From: JADHLJ01 sp038118725 | GTDB lineage: Bacteria > Pseudomonadota > Alphaproteobacteria > Thalassobaculales > Thalassobaculaceae | NCBI GenBank assembly: GCA_038118725.1 | Contig: JAYOIK010000033.1 | Span: 1 to 48,678, forward strand | Reading direction: 5' to 3' | Length of the DNA: 48,678 nucleotides | Part shown: positions 37,094 through 45,976 of the stretch, one piece after another | Numbering within the stretch: the stretch's first letter is position 1 | How the letters are laid out: each line of letters opens with the position of its first letter | Translations under genes and position numbers: made by a program | The notes under the pieces: generated by a model | What the model saw: only the letters and a program-made list of their open reading frames with translations | What the model was told of the DNA's origin: nothing | The model's database searches: none

Positions 37094-37852
37094 ATGCCGA
37101 AGACACCTGACTATTTCCATGGAAAAACCATCCTGATTACCGGCGCCGGCAGCGGCATCGGACGGTCGTCGGCGCTGGTCTTCGCGCGCGAGGGCGCCAA
37201 TGTGGTGTGCTCGGATATCGATGCCGACGCCGCCGAACGGGTTGCCAATCAGGTCATCCAGATGGGCGCCAAGGCGACTTTCAATTGCTGCGACGTGACC
37301 GATCGTCCCCAAGTCGATGCCATGGTCGCCCAGGCGATCGAGGATTTCGGTCGGGTCGACTTCGAGCTTAACGCCGCCGGTGGAGCGCTTGCCCGCAAGC
37401 CGTTCCTGGAAATCACCGATGAGCTGTGGGAGCGCACCTACGCCCTGAACGTCAAGGGCACCTTCAACGCCGCCCAGGCGGTGATCCCGCACATGCTGGA
37501 AAACGGCGGTGGCGTGATCGTCAATATCGCCAGCATCGCCTCCAAGGTCGGCGGGCCCGGCAACTCGGTGCATTACGCCTCCTCAAAAGGCGCGGTGGAC
37601 ACCATGACCATGGGTATCGGACGTGAATTCGCCAGCCGGGGCATCCGCTGTCTCTCGATCTCTCCCGGCGTGGTTGATACCCCGTTTCACGACAGCACGC
37701 CGCAAGAAGTCCTCGATATGTACAGCCAGGCCACGCCGATGGGCCGCATGGCCCTACCGGAGGAGATCGCCGAGACGGTGCTCTTCGCCTGTTCCGACGC
37801 GGCGCCCTACATGACGGCGGACACGATCAAGGTATCCGGGGGCCTGCGCTAG
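37094..37852 (+). CDS. Short-chain dehydrogenase/reductase
   Basis: 252 residues, classical SDR. The cofactor loop is TGAGSGIG (16-23), D41 after the second strand suggests NAD preference, and NAAGG is the stabilising motif. The catalytic residues are Ser147 region, Y161 and K165 in YASSK. ISPGVVDTPF follows. The ATG at 37094 has AGAGGA upstream; an in-frame ATG at 37019 is less likely. It is convergent with the GMC gene, 18 bp apart. Substrate is unknown. Confidence 0.93.
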   Translation: MPKTPDYFHGKTILITGAGSGIGRSSALVFAREGANVVCSDIDADAAERVANQVIQMGAKATFNCCDVTDRPQVDAMVAQAIEDFGRVDFELNAAGGALARKPFLEITDELWERTYALNVKGTFNAAQAVIPHMLENGGGVIVNIASIASKVGGPGNSVHYASSKGAVDTMTMGIGREFASRGIRCLSISPGVVDTPFHDSTPQEVLDMYSQATPMGRMALPEEIAETVLFACSDAAPYMTADTIKVSGGLR

Positions 37853-37869
37853 GGAATACCTCCCGGCAC

Positions 37870-39483
37870 TCACCCGGCCTTGGCGTCTTCCTTCAGCATG
37901 TCGGCGGCCTTCTCGGCGATCATGATGGTCGCGGCGTTTGTATTGCCGCTGACCAGCGTCGGCATGATCGAGGCGTCGATGACGCGCAAGCCCTCGATCC
38001 CGTGAACCTTCAAGCGGTCATCGACCACCGCCGCCGCGTCATTGCCCATCTTGCAGGTGCCTATGGGATGATACACCGTGTTGCCGTATTCCCGCGCGAA
38101 GGCGAGCCATTCGTCATCCGTGTTCACGTCATTGCCAGGCAGGATCTCGTCGCCGGCATAGGGTTCAAGCGCGGGCGCCGAAACGATATCACGAGCGATC
38201 TTCATCCCAGCGACGATGGTCCGTCGGTCATTCTCCTCGGCGAGGAAATTGCCCCTGATCGCCGGCGCCGCGAAGGGATCGGCGGATTTGATGTGAATGG
38301 TTCCCCGGCTGTCGGGACGAAGCTGGCAGGGCGCGATGGTCATGCCCGGGTGATGGTCGAACACCCGCTTTTTAACGTCTCTGAAGCTGGCGTGGACAAT
38401 ATGGTATTGAATATCCGGACCTGACACTTCCGGTCTGGTTTTCACAAAGCCCGCCAGAATCCCGCCTGGGAAGGTCATGATACCGCTGCCGGTCAGCGCG
38501 TATTTGAATACTTCCTTGACGAGCGAAAGACCTCGCGTCTGCTCGTTCAACGTGATCGGCTTCTTCACCTTCCAGGTTTGCCGGACGATGTAGTGGTCCT
38601 GATAGTTGGCCCCGACGCCAGGAAGTTCGTGCGCGACCTCGATCCCTTGAGCGCCCAGCACCGCCGGATCGCCGATGCCGGACAATTCCAGGATCTGGGG
38701 TGACTGAACCGCGCCGGCGGACAGGAGTACTTCCCGGCCGGCCCTTGCCTGCTTCATCGCGCCACCTTGGCGATAGTTGATGCCGACGGCGCGTTTGCCA
38801 TCGAGAATCAGACCGGTTGTCTGGGCATTGATCTCCAGCCGTAAATTCGACCGGGTCAGCGCCGGCTCGAGAAAAGCCTTGGCGGTGGACCAGCGTCGGC
38901 CCTTCTTCTGGGTCACCTGGAAATAGCCAAAGCCCTCCTGGTTGCCGTTATTGTAGTCCGCGTTCTTGGGATAGCCGCGCTGTTCGGCGGCATCCATGAT
39001 GGCGTCCAGCACTTCGACCCTGTCGGACACCTCGGAGGTGTTCAGCGGGCCGCCCTTGCCCCGGATCGGGTCGTCGGAACTTTCATAGTTCTCGGACTTC
39101 TTGAAATATGGCAGCACCGATTCATAGGACCAGCCGCGGTTCCCAAGCTGTGACCAGGTGTCGTAGTCCAGCGGTTGGCCGCGAACATAGATCATGCCGT
39201 TGATGGAACTCGACCCCCCGAGCACCTTGCCGCGCGGGATCGGGATCGCCCGGTTATTGGTCCCATCCTCCGGCTCGGTCTCGAAGCGCCAGTTGAGGCC
39301 CGGCATATCGAGGGTCTTGATATAGCCGACGGGAATATGGATCCACATATTGCTGTCCTTGCCGCCGGCCTCCAGCAACAGGACCTTGACCGACGGGTCC
39401 TCGGTCAGGCGGTTGGCGAGCGTACAGCCCGCCGATCCGGCGCCAACAATGATGTAGTCATAGGTATCCGCCGGCTCGCTCAT
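37870..39483 (-). CDS. GMC family FAD-dependent oxidoreductase (choline/alcohol dehydrogenase-like)
   Basis: 537 residues. The FAD-binding YDYIIVGAGSAGCTLANRL is at the N-terminus, with LLLEAGG at the end of the second strand. The GMC signatures PRGKVLGGSSSINGMIYVRG and GAVQSPQILELSGIG are followed by the catalytic His in VYHPIGTCKMG. C-terminal SGNTNAATIMIAEKAAD is also typical. It oxidises an alcohol, transferring electrons to oxygen or a quinone; the choline dehydrogenase/AlkJ group is closest. No betaine-pathway genes are nearby, so choline is not assumed. It is divergent from the multicopper oxidase gene across 186 bp. Confidence 0.93.
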   Translation of the reverse strand: MSEPADTYDYIIVGAGSAGCTLANRLTEDPSVKVLLLEAGGKDSNMWIHIPVGYIKTLDMPGLNWRFETEPEDGTNNRAIPIPRGKVLGGSSSINGMIYVRGQPLDYDTWSQLGNRGWSYESVLPYFKKSENYESSDDPIRGKGGPLNTSEVSDRVEVLDAIMDAAEQRGYPKNADYNNGNQEGFGYFQVTQKKGRRWSTAKAFLEPALTRSNLRLEINAQTTGLILDGKRAVGINYRQGGAMKQARAGREVLLSAGAVQSPQILELSGIGDPAVLGAQGIEVAHELPGVGANYQDHYIVRQTWKVKKPITLNEQTRGLSLVKEVFKYALTGSGIMTFPGGILAGFVKTRPEVSGPDIQYHIVHASFRDVKKRVFDHHPGMTIAPCQLRPDSRGTIHIKSADPFAAPAIRGNFLAEENDRRTIVAGMKIARDIVSAPALEPYAGDEILPGNDVNTDDEWLAFAREYGNTVYHPIGTCKMGNDAAAVVDDRLKVHGIEGLRVIDASIMPTLVSGNTNAATIMIAEKAADMLKEDAKAG

Positions 39484-39669
39484 GGTCTAGGTCCCACCCG
39501 TTGATCAACATGGAGGCAAAGACGCCATCACCGCCGAAATTGTCAAGCTTTCCGGTGTTCGCGGCTCGGGTCGCGCGGCGCCACGAAACAATGAGTGGTT
39601 GACATTTTTTCATGGAAACTATCATATTTAGCCCATGCTAACTTAAGCATTCGCCAGATCGAAAAGATC

Positions 39670-40746
39670 ATGAACTTTCCTCGTCTCAGCCGCCGCAATC
39701 TCTTGGGCACCGGGTTCCTGGGCTCGCTTCTCGGTTTGTCGGCGACCCGCGCGTCAACGGCCCTGGCCGCGAGCGAGAGCCATTCAAGCGCCATGTATGA
39801 CAAGCACGCCATGGGCGCGATGATGACCGTGGGCGAGGTAGATCATGCCCGCAACGGCTTCGATCCGCACGCGATGCTGACGGATTGGGATCGCGGGACC
39901 ACCTCGGTCGGCGCCGATGGACGGGTTACCCGCGAGTTCGAGGTTACCGCCGAGGACAAGGAAATCGAGATCGCGCCGGGCATCTTCTTTCCCGCCTGGA
40001 CCTATAACGGACGGGTGCCCGGCCCGAGCCTGCGCGCCACCGAGGGCGAGCGCCTGCGGATCGTCTTTCGCAACCACGGCTCGATGCCGCACAGCATGCA
40101 TTTTCACGGCATTCACGGCGCCAGCATGGACGGCGTCGCCGGCGCCGGAGAGATCGCGCCCGGCGAGGAGTTCGTGTACGAGTTCGACGCCCGGCCCTTC
40201 GGCTGTCACCTCTATCACTGCCATTCCATCCCGCTGAAGCGGCACCTGCACAAGGGTCTCTACGGCGCGTTCATCGTTGACCCCGATCCGGAGCGACATC
40301 CCGAGGCCGGCGACGTCGCTCGCTCCCGCCTGCTCGGCACGCCCGAGAACGCGGCATGGCAGGAAATGGTCATGGTGATGAACGGGTTCGACACGAACTT
40401 CGATGAAGAGAACGAGGTTTACGCCGTCAACACCGTGGCGCACGCCTATTCCAAGAAACCCATCGTGGTCGATCGAGACCGGCCGATCCGGATCTATCTG
40501 ATCAACATCACCGAGTTTGATCCGATTAATTCGTTCCACATCCACGGAAATTTCTTCGACTATTTCGATCACGGCACGACCTTGGAGCCGACCTCGCGGA
40601 TCATCGACACGGTGATGCTGTGCCAGGCCCAGCGCGGCATCATCGAGATGTCCTTCAAGGATTTCGAGCCCGGCAACTACATGTTCCACGCCCATCAGGC
40701 CGAGTTCGCCGAGCTCGGCTGGATGAGCCATTTCGAGGTGCGCGCG
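39670..40746 (+). CDS. Tat-exported two-domain multicopper oxidase
   Basis: 359 residues up to the TGA at 40747-40749. Twin-arginine signal SRRNLLG (7-13) is followed by a Met/His-rich linker (about 38-69). All four HxH pairs of the trinuclear copper site are present: H144/H146, H183/H185, H290/H292, H340/H342. The type 1 site is in domain 1: H141, C184, H192, with L197 at the usual Met position, which suggests higher potential. Domain 2 has Ala at the Cys position (HAHQAEF), as in type C two-domain oxidases such as the Nitrosomonas enzyme. Likely periplasmic oxidation of a metal ion or phenol coupled to oxygen reduction. The stop overlaps the ZIP start codon, so the two are coupled. Confidence 0.93.
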
Positions 40747-40748
40747 TG

Positions 40749-41900
40749 ATGCCTGGAATGATCCGCGTCCTAGGTCCCTTCATGCTGATCGTCCTGGTCG
40801 CGGCGGTGTTCCTGAAACTCGATCCGCTATCACGGTTTCAGGACAGCGTCCCGCCCGCCGAGCAGTTGATGGTCGAGCGGATCACCATCGACGACGACGG
40901 GCTAAGCTTTCTCGTACGCTCGGAGGGCGCCGAAGCGGTCTCCATCGCCCAGGTACAGGTCGACGGCGCCTATTGGCGGTTTCAGCAGACACCACCGGGC
41001 CCCATCGCGCGCCTCGGCGCCGTCTGGGTCCATATCCCCTATCCCTGGGTTCATGGAGAAGCGCACCACGTGGCGTTTCTGACGGGCACCGGTACGCCGT
41101 TCGAATACAGCATCGATGTCGCGGTTCCCACGGCTCAAGGCCTGGGCGGCGACTGGTTGTTCTACGGTCTTGTCGGGTTATTCGTCGGTTTCGTGCCGGT
41201 CGTGCTGGGCATGCTGTTCTTTCCGGCGATCCGTCAGGCGGGCCCCGAGACCATGGGTTTCGTCCTGGCCCTTACCATGGGATTGCTCGGCTATCTGTTC
41301 GTCGACACGTTGGCCGAGGGACTGGACTTCGCCGAGGAAGCCGCCGAGAGCTTTTCGATGCGCGAGATGGTCTGGATCGTCATGCTCCTTACCGGCGCGA
41401 CCCTGTTCCTGATCGGCAGACGGCTGAATAACGGGCTAAGCCCGGTGATGCTGGCCTGGACGATCGCGCTCGGCATAGGACTGCACAATCTCGGCGAGGG
41501 GTTGGCGATCGGCGGGGCGTTGGCGGGCGGCGCGGTCGCGCTCGGCTCGTTCCTGGTCATCGGCTTCACCTTGCACAACATCACCGAAGGCATCGGCATT
41601 GTCGCGCCCCTGACCGGCGAAAAGCCCGGCCTGCCCTTGCTCGGCGGATTGGCCGCGCTAGCGGGGCTGCCCGCGGTTCTCGGCCTCTGGCTCGGGGTTC
41701 AGGCGATCAGCCCGCATTGGGGCGCCGTGGCCATGGCCGTCGGCGCCGGCGCGATCCTGCAAGTCCTGATCGAGATCGCCCTGATCATCCGCCGGCGCTA
41801 TTTCGGAGAGTCCGCCGCGCGCCCTGTCGGCGGCATCGTTGCCGGTGGCACCCTCGGCCTGGTGATCATGTACGCGACATCGCTGATCGTGACAGCCTGA
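40749..41900 (+). CDS. ZIP family metal transporter with an extra periplasmic domain
   Basis: 383 residues. One N-terminal membrane anchor (about 5-24) is followed by a soluble domain of about 110 residues containing H95, H102, H106 and H107, then the ZIP membrane domain. The two metal-binding motifs are HNLGEG (246-251) and HNITEG (276-281). The ATG at 40749 overlaps the multicopper oxidase TGA (TGATG); a GTG 3 bp upstream is possible. ZIP proteins move Zn, Fe, Mn or similar divalent ions inward. Coupling with an oxidase suggests that the oxidase acts on the transported metal. That is inference. Confidence 0.9.
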   Translation: MPGMIRVLGPFMLIVLVAAVFLKLDPLSRFQDSVPPAEQLMVERITIDDDGLSFLVRSEGAEAVSIAQVQVDGAYWRFQQTPPGPIARLGAVWVHIPYPWVHGEAHHVAFLTGTGTPFEYSIDVAVPTAQGLGGDWLFYGLVGLFVGFVPVVLGMLFFPAIRQAGPETMGFVLALTMGLLGYLFVDTLAEGLDFAEEAAESFSMREMVWIVMLLTGATLFLIGRRLNNGLSPVMLAWTIALGIGLHNLGEGLAIGGALAGGAVALGSFLVIGFTLHNITEGIGIVAPLTGEKPGLPLLGGLAALAGLPAVLGLWLGVQAISPHWGAVAMAVGAGAILQVLIEIALIIRRRYFGESAARPVGGIVAGGTLGLVIMYATSLIVTA

Positions 41901-41948
41901 GCGTCCGAACGTCGAGCAATAATAAGACCCTTTGGGACAGCTCCCACT

Positions 41949-42050
41949 TCGTCGTCCTGGCGGCAGGCAGGACCTCGCGATTGTGCTGAAACCAGACCGG
42001 CTCAACCACGCGACCAGTTCCGAGGCCCTGCCATTCGCCAGGGCGACGAG
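41949..42050. repeat. REP-like inverted pair j
   Basis: TCGTCGTCCTGGCGGCAGGC at the left and GCCCTGCCATTCGCCAGGGCGACGAG at the right are inverse arms. The right arm nearly repeats that of pair a, 18 kb away. It fills the gap between the ZIP and amidase genes. Confidence 0.8.
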
Positions 42051-42099
42051 GGTCATGGGCGGTCTCGATGTCCAGTGAACCGATAAAAACTCGCGCCCG

Positions 42100-43482
42100 T
42101 CACACCCCCGACAGATCCGGCCGCGCCGACGGGCCGAAATGCGCCTCGATGGCCATGCCGATGGCCAGCGCGTGGGCGTCGTCGCCGTTGCGGCACATGA
42201 CCTGCAACCCCACGGGAAGCGGCGAGCCGAAATGATGCACCGGCGTTGTGATCGCGCATTGCCGGAAGATGTTCGAGGGCTGGGTATTGCGCGAAGCCAG
42301 GAAGGATTTTTGCGCCGCCGCCTCGTCCTTCAGATCGCCGATCGGCATCGGCAAGAAGGCGCAAGTCGGACCGACCCAGCCGTCGAGACCGTCCATCGCG
42401 TCATCGGCCAGCGCCGCGAGCTCGTGATGGCGAATAACGGCCGCCGCGTGCTCCACCCCCGTGACGTCAAAGCCCTTGGCGGCGCGTGCCGCGGTTGTCG
42501 GATCCATGTTCGGCTCGGCCTGACGGAACCCGTTCTCGCCTATCGCCGCGAGAAATTCCGGCGGGCAGATCGCCGGGAACAGCCATTCACGCTCCCGCGC
42601 GTCGGGAATGTCGACATCGACGATCTCAACCCCCGCCTCGGCCAGCGAGGCCAGCGCCGCCTCGACGCAGGCCAGCACCTCGGGCTCCACGTCATCAAAA
42701 AAGAACGACGTCGGCCGGCCCAACCGCAGCCCGGCTAGCGGTGCCGCGCTCGGAATGTCCTCGCCGGTGACGATGGCGTGGATGATCGCCGCGTCGGCGG
42801 CGCTCCGAGTCAGCGGGCCGACGGTATCCAGGGTCGGCGACAGCGGGAAGACGCCATCCGTCGGCAGCAGGCCGATGGTGGTCTTGTGCCCGAAAACGCC
42901 GTTGAAACAGGCGGGAATGCGCACGGATCCCCCGGTATCCGAGCCCATGGCGAAGGCGCAGAGGCCCGCCGCCGTGGCGACACCCGAACCACTGGACGAA
43001 CCGCCGGGCATCCGGTGAGTCTCCAGATCCCAAGGGTTCCAGGGCGTCCCCCGGGCCTCGTTCACACCGGTCGCGCCGAGCGCGTATTCCACGGTCTTGG
43101 TCTTTCCGAGAATGATACAGCCCGATTGCTTGAGATGATGCACGAAGCGGCCCTCGGGGCCGGTGAGGTGCGAGGCGTCATAGAGCGAGCCGTTCGTGGT
43201 CGGCATGCCGTCCACCGCGAAGATATCCTTGATCCCCACCGGCACCCCCATCAAGGGACCGAGATCGGTCCCGGCGGCGAGCAGTTGGTCAATGGCGGCG
43301 GCGGCGGCCATCGCCTGCTCCGACGCGACGTGCTGATACGCATCGAGCTTGGGGTTCAGCGCCTCGATCCGATCGAGATAGGCCCGGGTCGTCGCGGCGG
43401 CGGTGGTCCGCCCCGCGCGCAGATCCTGGGCGTATCCGGCGATACCGCCATCTTCCAAGGGGTCGGCGGGAAAATCGGTCAT
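42100..43482 (-). CDS. Amidase of the signature family
   Basis: 460 residues. The Ser-cisSer-Lys triad is visible: K85 in GVPVGIKDIF, the cis-Ser in PGGSSSGSG (162-164) and nucleophile S186 in GSDTGGSVRIPA. It hydrolyses an amide or carbamoyl group. It is not GatA by context (no gatB/gatC). GAGGAAG lies before the ATG. It is about 90 bp downstream of the AEC permease gene on the same strand, so uptake plus hydrolysis of an amide substrate is possible. Confidence 0.92.
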   Translation of the reverse strand: MTDFPADPLEDGGIAGYAQDLRAGRTTAAATTRAYLDRIEALNPKLDAYQHVASEQAMAAAAAIDQLLAAGTDLGPLMGVPVGIKDIFAVDGMPTTNGSLYDASHLTGPEGRFVHHLKQSGCIILGKTKTVEYALGATGVNEARGTPWNPWDLETHRMPGGSSSGSGVATAAGLCAFAMGSDTGGSVRIPACFNGVFGHKTTIGLLPTDGVFPLSPTLDTVGPLTRSAADAAIIHAIVTGEDIPSAAPLAGLRLGRPTSFFFDDVEPEVLACVEAALASLAEAGVEIVDVDIPDAREREWLFPAICPPEFLAAIGENGFRQAEPNMDPTTAARAAKGFDVTGVEHAAAVIRHHELAALADDAMDGLDGWVGPTCAFLPMPIGDLKDEAAAQKSFLASRNTQPSNIFRQCAITTPVHHFGSPLPVGLQVMCRNGDDAHALAIGMAIEAHFGPSARPDLSGV

Positions 43483-43573
43483 GGCTTCCTCGGATGGTTA
43501 AGGAACAGGGAGCTTCGATTTTAGCAGGGAGAGCCTCCCATGGCTTGATCGGGGAGGCAACAATTTGACGCGA

Positions 43574-44512
43574 TCAGCCCACGCCGAATGCAACGATCAG
43601 AGCCGGGATGGTCAGCGCCGAGAGCAAGGTGGATATCAGGATCACCGCGCTGACCTGGTCGGCGAGCAGGCGATAGCGCACGGCGAGCACGAAAACCAGG
43701 GTACCCGCCGGCAAGGCCGCCGATATCGTGGTCGCGGCCATGCGCTGTTCGTCCATCGCCATGACGGAAGCCGCCAGCCAGAACGCTAGCGCCGGATGGA
43801 TCAGCATCTTGAGAAACACCAGCCAGCTGACCTCGGAGAGATCGACCGAGGGCTTCTTACCGACCAGAAACACGCCCATCGCCACCAAGGCCGCAGGCGC
43901 CGCCGCCGCGCCGAGCGACTCGCCGATGCCCAGAACAACCGACGGCAGCCTGATCTCCGTCGACGCGACAACCAGTCCCCCGATGCCCGCCAGCACCAGC
44001 GGGTTCATCGCCACCGCCTTCGCCGCCCCACCGATCGCCGCCAGCAAGGGCGCCTCGGAGCGGATGTCCAGCTCGATCAGCAGCACCCCGATACCAAGCA
44101 GGATCGAGGCGTTGAAAACCGTGAACAGCACCGCCGGCAAGGCGCCGTCACCACCAAACGCCGAGGTCAACAGCGGCACCCCCATATAAGCGGTATTGGC
44201 GAAGGCGGCGGCGAGGCCTTGAATCACCAGCACCGCAGGACGATGGCCGAACGCCACCGCGCCGATACAGACCGCCAGCGCGAAGGTGCCGAAGACCCCG
44301 CCCGCGTATGCCGCGTGCAGGGGCCAGTCCAACACCCGATCGACCGGCACCTGGCTCAGCGAAAGAAAGATCAAGGCCGGAAACGCCAACCAATAGACAA
44401 ACCCGTTCAACGCCTCGGCGGCAAGCTCGCCGAACAGTCCCAACCGGCCGCACACATACCCCGCGAGCACGATGGCGAAGACCGGCACGCAGACGTTCAA
44501 AACCGTTTCCAT
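43574..44512 (-). CDS. AEC family (auxin efflux carrier-type) permease
   Basis: 312 residues, about ten membrane segments. It starts METVLNVCVPVFAIVLAGYV, the family opening, and has the mid-protein loop typical of AEC carriers. The ATG at 44512 is chosen from this opening, with GGAGG about 12 nt upstream; an upstream extension to 44671 is arginine-rich and unlikely. Such carriers move malonate or other organic acids. It precedes the amidase on the same strand. Confidence 0.9.
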   Translation of the reverse strand: METVLNVCVPVFAIVLAGYVCGRLGLFGELAAEALNGFVYWLAFPALIFLSLSQVPVDRVLDWPLHAAYAGGVFGTFALAVCIGAVAFGHRPAVLVIQGLAAAFANTAYMGVPLLTSAFGGDGALPAVLFTVFNASILLGIGVLLIELDIRSEAPLLAAIGGAAKAVAMNPLVLAGIGGLVVASTEIRLPSVVLGIGESLGAAAAPAALVAMGVFLVGKKPSVDLSEVSWLVFLKMLIHPALAFWLAASVMAMDEQRMAATTISAALPAGTLVFVLAVRYRLLADQVSAVILISTLLSALTIPALIVAFGVG

Positions 44513-44615
44513 CGATCGCGCTGGTCCCTCCGGATGTTCCGGCCCGAGCCTAAACGAAAGCGATCGCGAACACGACGAAAACCCGTTCTTGCTCGCGCGC
44601 GCCATTACCCGCGAT

Positions 44616-44707
44616 CGTCGCCCTCGTGGACGCGGGGGCCTCGGAAAGGCTGGAATGGGGAGGCCAGTCAACCACCAAAAGGTCCCCGCTTGCGCGAGGA
44701 CGACGAG
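44616..44707. repeat. REP-like inverted pair k
   Basis: CGTCGCCCTCGTGGACGCGG and CCCCGCTTGCGCGAGGACGACGAG are inverse arms around about 40 bp. The surrounding 308 bp (44513-44820) otherwise hold only the promoter regions of the AEC and MBL genes. Confidence 0.8.
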
Positions 44708-44820
44708 AGATTCCGATTTCCCGGACCCCGGAACCTAACGGCTTCTCCACAAAGTGAACTGACAAAGCCGGTGATTGCCGCATACTCTTCAGGCCTGATC
44801 ATTTTCGGGAGACCCGGTCA

Positions 44821-45807
44821 ATGTCCACTAATCAAGACAAACTGTCACGCCGCCAGGCCTTGCTTGCCGGCGCCGGCGCGGCCATGGCGCCGCTTTTGGT
44901 CAATTCCCTCACGACGCCCGCGGAGGCGGCCTCGCCGATGCTCGGGGCCGACCATCCGACACATTATCGCTTCAAGCTCGGCGGTTTCGAGATCACCACG
45001 ATCTGGGACGGCGCGGTATAATTGAAGGGACCGCATCCGATCTTCGGTCAGAACGTGCCCGAGGCGGATGTCCAGGCCCTGGCGCGGGAAAACTTCCTGC
45101 CTCCGGCGGATTTCGAGATCAGCTTCGCGCCGGTCATCGTCAACACCGGCAAGGAGCTGGTGCTGTTCGATACCGGAAACGGCGCCGGTCGCCGGCCCAA
45201 TGCGGGGCGGACGGCGGCGACACTGGCCAAGGCGGGTTACAGCCCGGAACAGATCGACGTGGTGGTGCTCACCCATTTCCACCCCGACCATATCGGCGGC
45301 ATGACCGAGGACGGCAAGCCGACATTCCCGAACGCCCGCTATGTCACCGGCGAGGCTGAGTACAATTTCTGGTCACCAAAGGAAATGGCCGAAGGCAAGC
45401 TCGCGCGGGTCGGCAAACTCGTGCAAGCCAACGTCGTGCCCTTCGCGGACAAGATGACCTTCGTGAAACCCTACGGGGCCGTCGCCTCCGGCATCACCGC
45501 GGTCGGCGCGTTTGGACACACGCCGGGCCACATGGCCTATCATTTCGAAAGCGAGGGTCGGCGCCTGTTGCTGTGGGCCGACAGCACCAACCACTATGTC
45601 GCCTCGCTTCAGCGACCCGACTGGCATGTGCGCTTCGACATGGACAAGGAAGCGGCCGCGAATACTCGCAAGAATATTCTGGGCATGGCCGCGGCCGAGA
45701 AAATCCCTTGCACCGGCTATCACATGCCGTTCCCGTCCGTCGGCTATGTCGATAACCGGGCGGGGGCCTACCATTGGGTGCCGGCGAGCTATCAGCTCAA
45801 TCTCTGA
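44821..45807 (+). pseudogene. Tat-exported MBL-fold metallohydrolase with in-frame UAA at codon 67
   Basis: 328 codons. The Tat signal SRRQALLAG is followed by an Ala-rich core and GFEITTIWDGAV. Codon 67 (45019-45021) is TAA, then LKGPHPIFGQNVPEADVQAL continues in the same frame. The metal-binding motif HFHPDH has H152, H154, D156 and H157, and the later Asp in LLLWADSTNH is present. Homologues that I recall read GAVQL at the break, so CAA to TAA is likely. GGGAGA lies upstream of the ATG. It belongs to the group of lactonase/quorum-quenching-like or beta-lactamase-related MBL proteins; substrate is unknown. A strong terminator follows. Confidence 0.88.
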
Positions 45808-45830
45808 GCACCAGCATCCCGGCGCAAAGG

Positions 45831-45857
45831 AAACGGAGGCCTCGCGCCTCCGTTTTC
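45831..45857 (+). terminator. Terminator after the MBL-fold gene
   Basis: AAACGGAGGC (45831-45840) and GCCTCCGTTT (45846-45855) pair perfectly around CTCGC and are followed by TTCC, with TTTT at the foot of the stem. Confidence 0.9.
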
Positions 45858-45976
45858 CACTTGGGGGGACTGGTCACGCTTTCACCGACAGGTCCGCTGT
45901 TGACATCGGCGGCGACAGCCTTCATGTCCCCCTCAGCCAATAGCCACGGGCTCCCGCCGTCCTCTGGAGGTAGACA

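Noticed and set aside
24723..45021. Reassigned UAG (pyrrolysine or Gln code)
   Set aside because: lon, clpX, tig, parE, SDR and others end naturally at TAG, no methylamine methyltransferase or pyl genes are present, and one site is UAA. A local suppressor effect remains possible but a code change is not supported.
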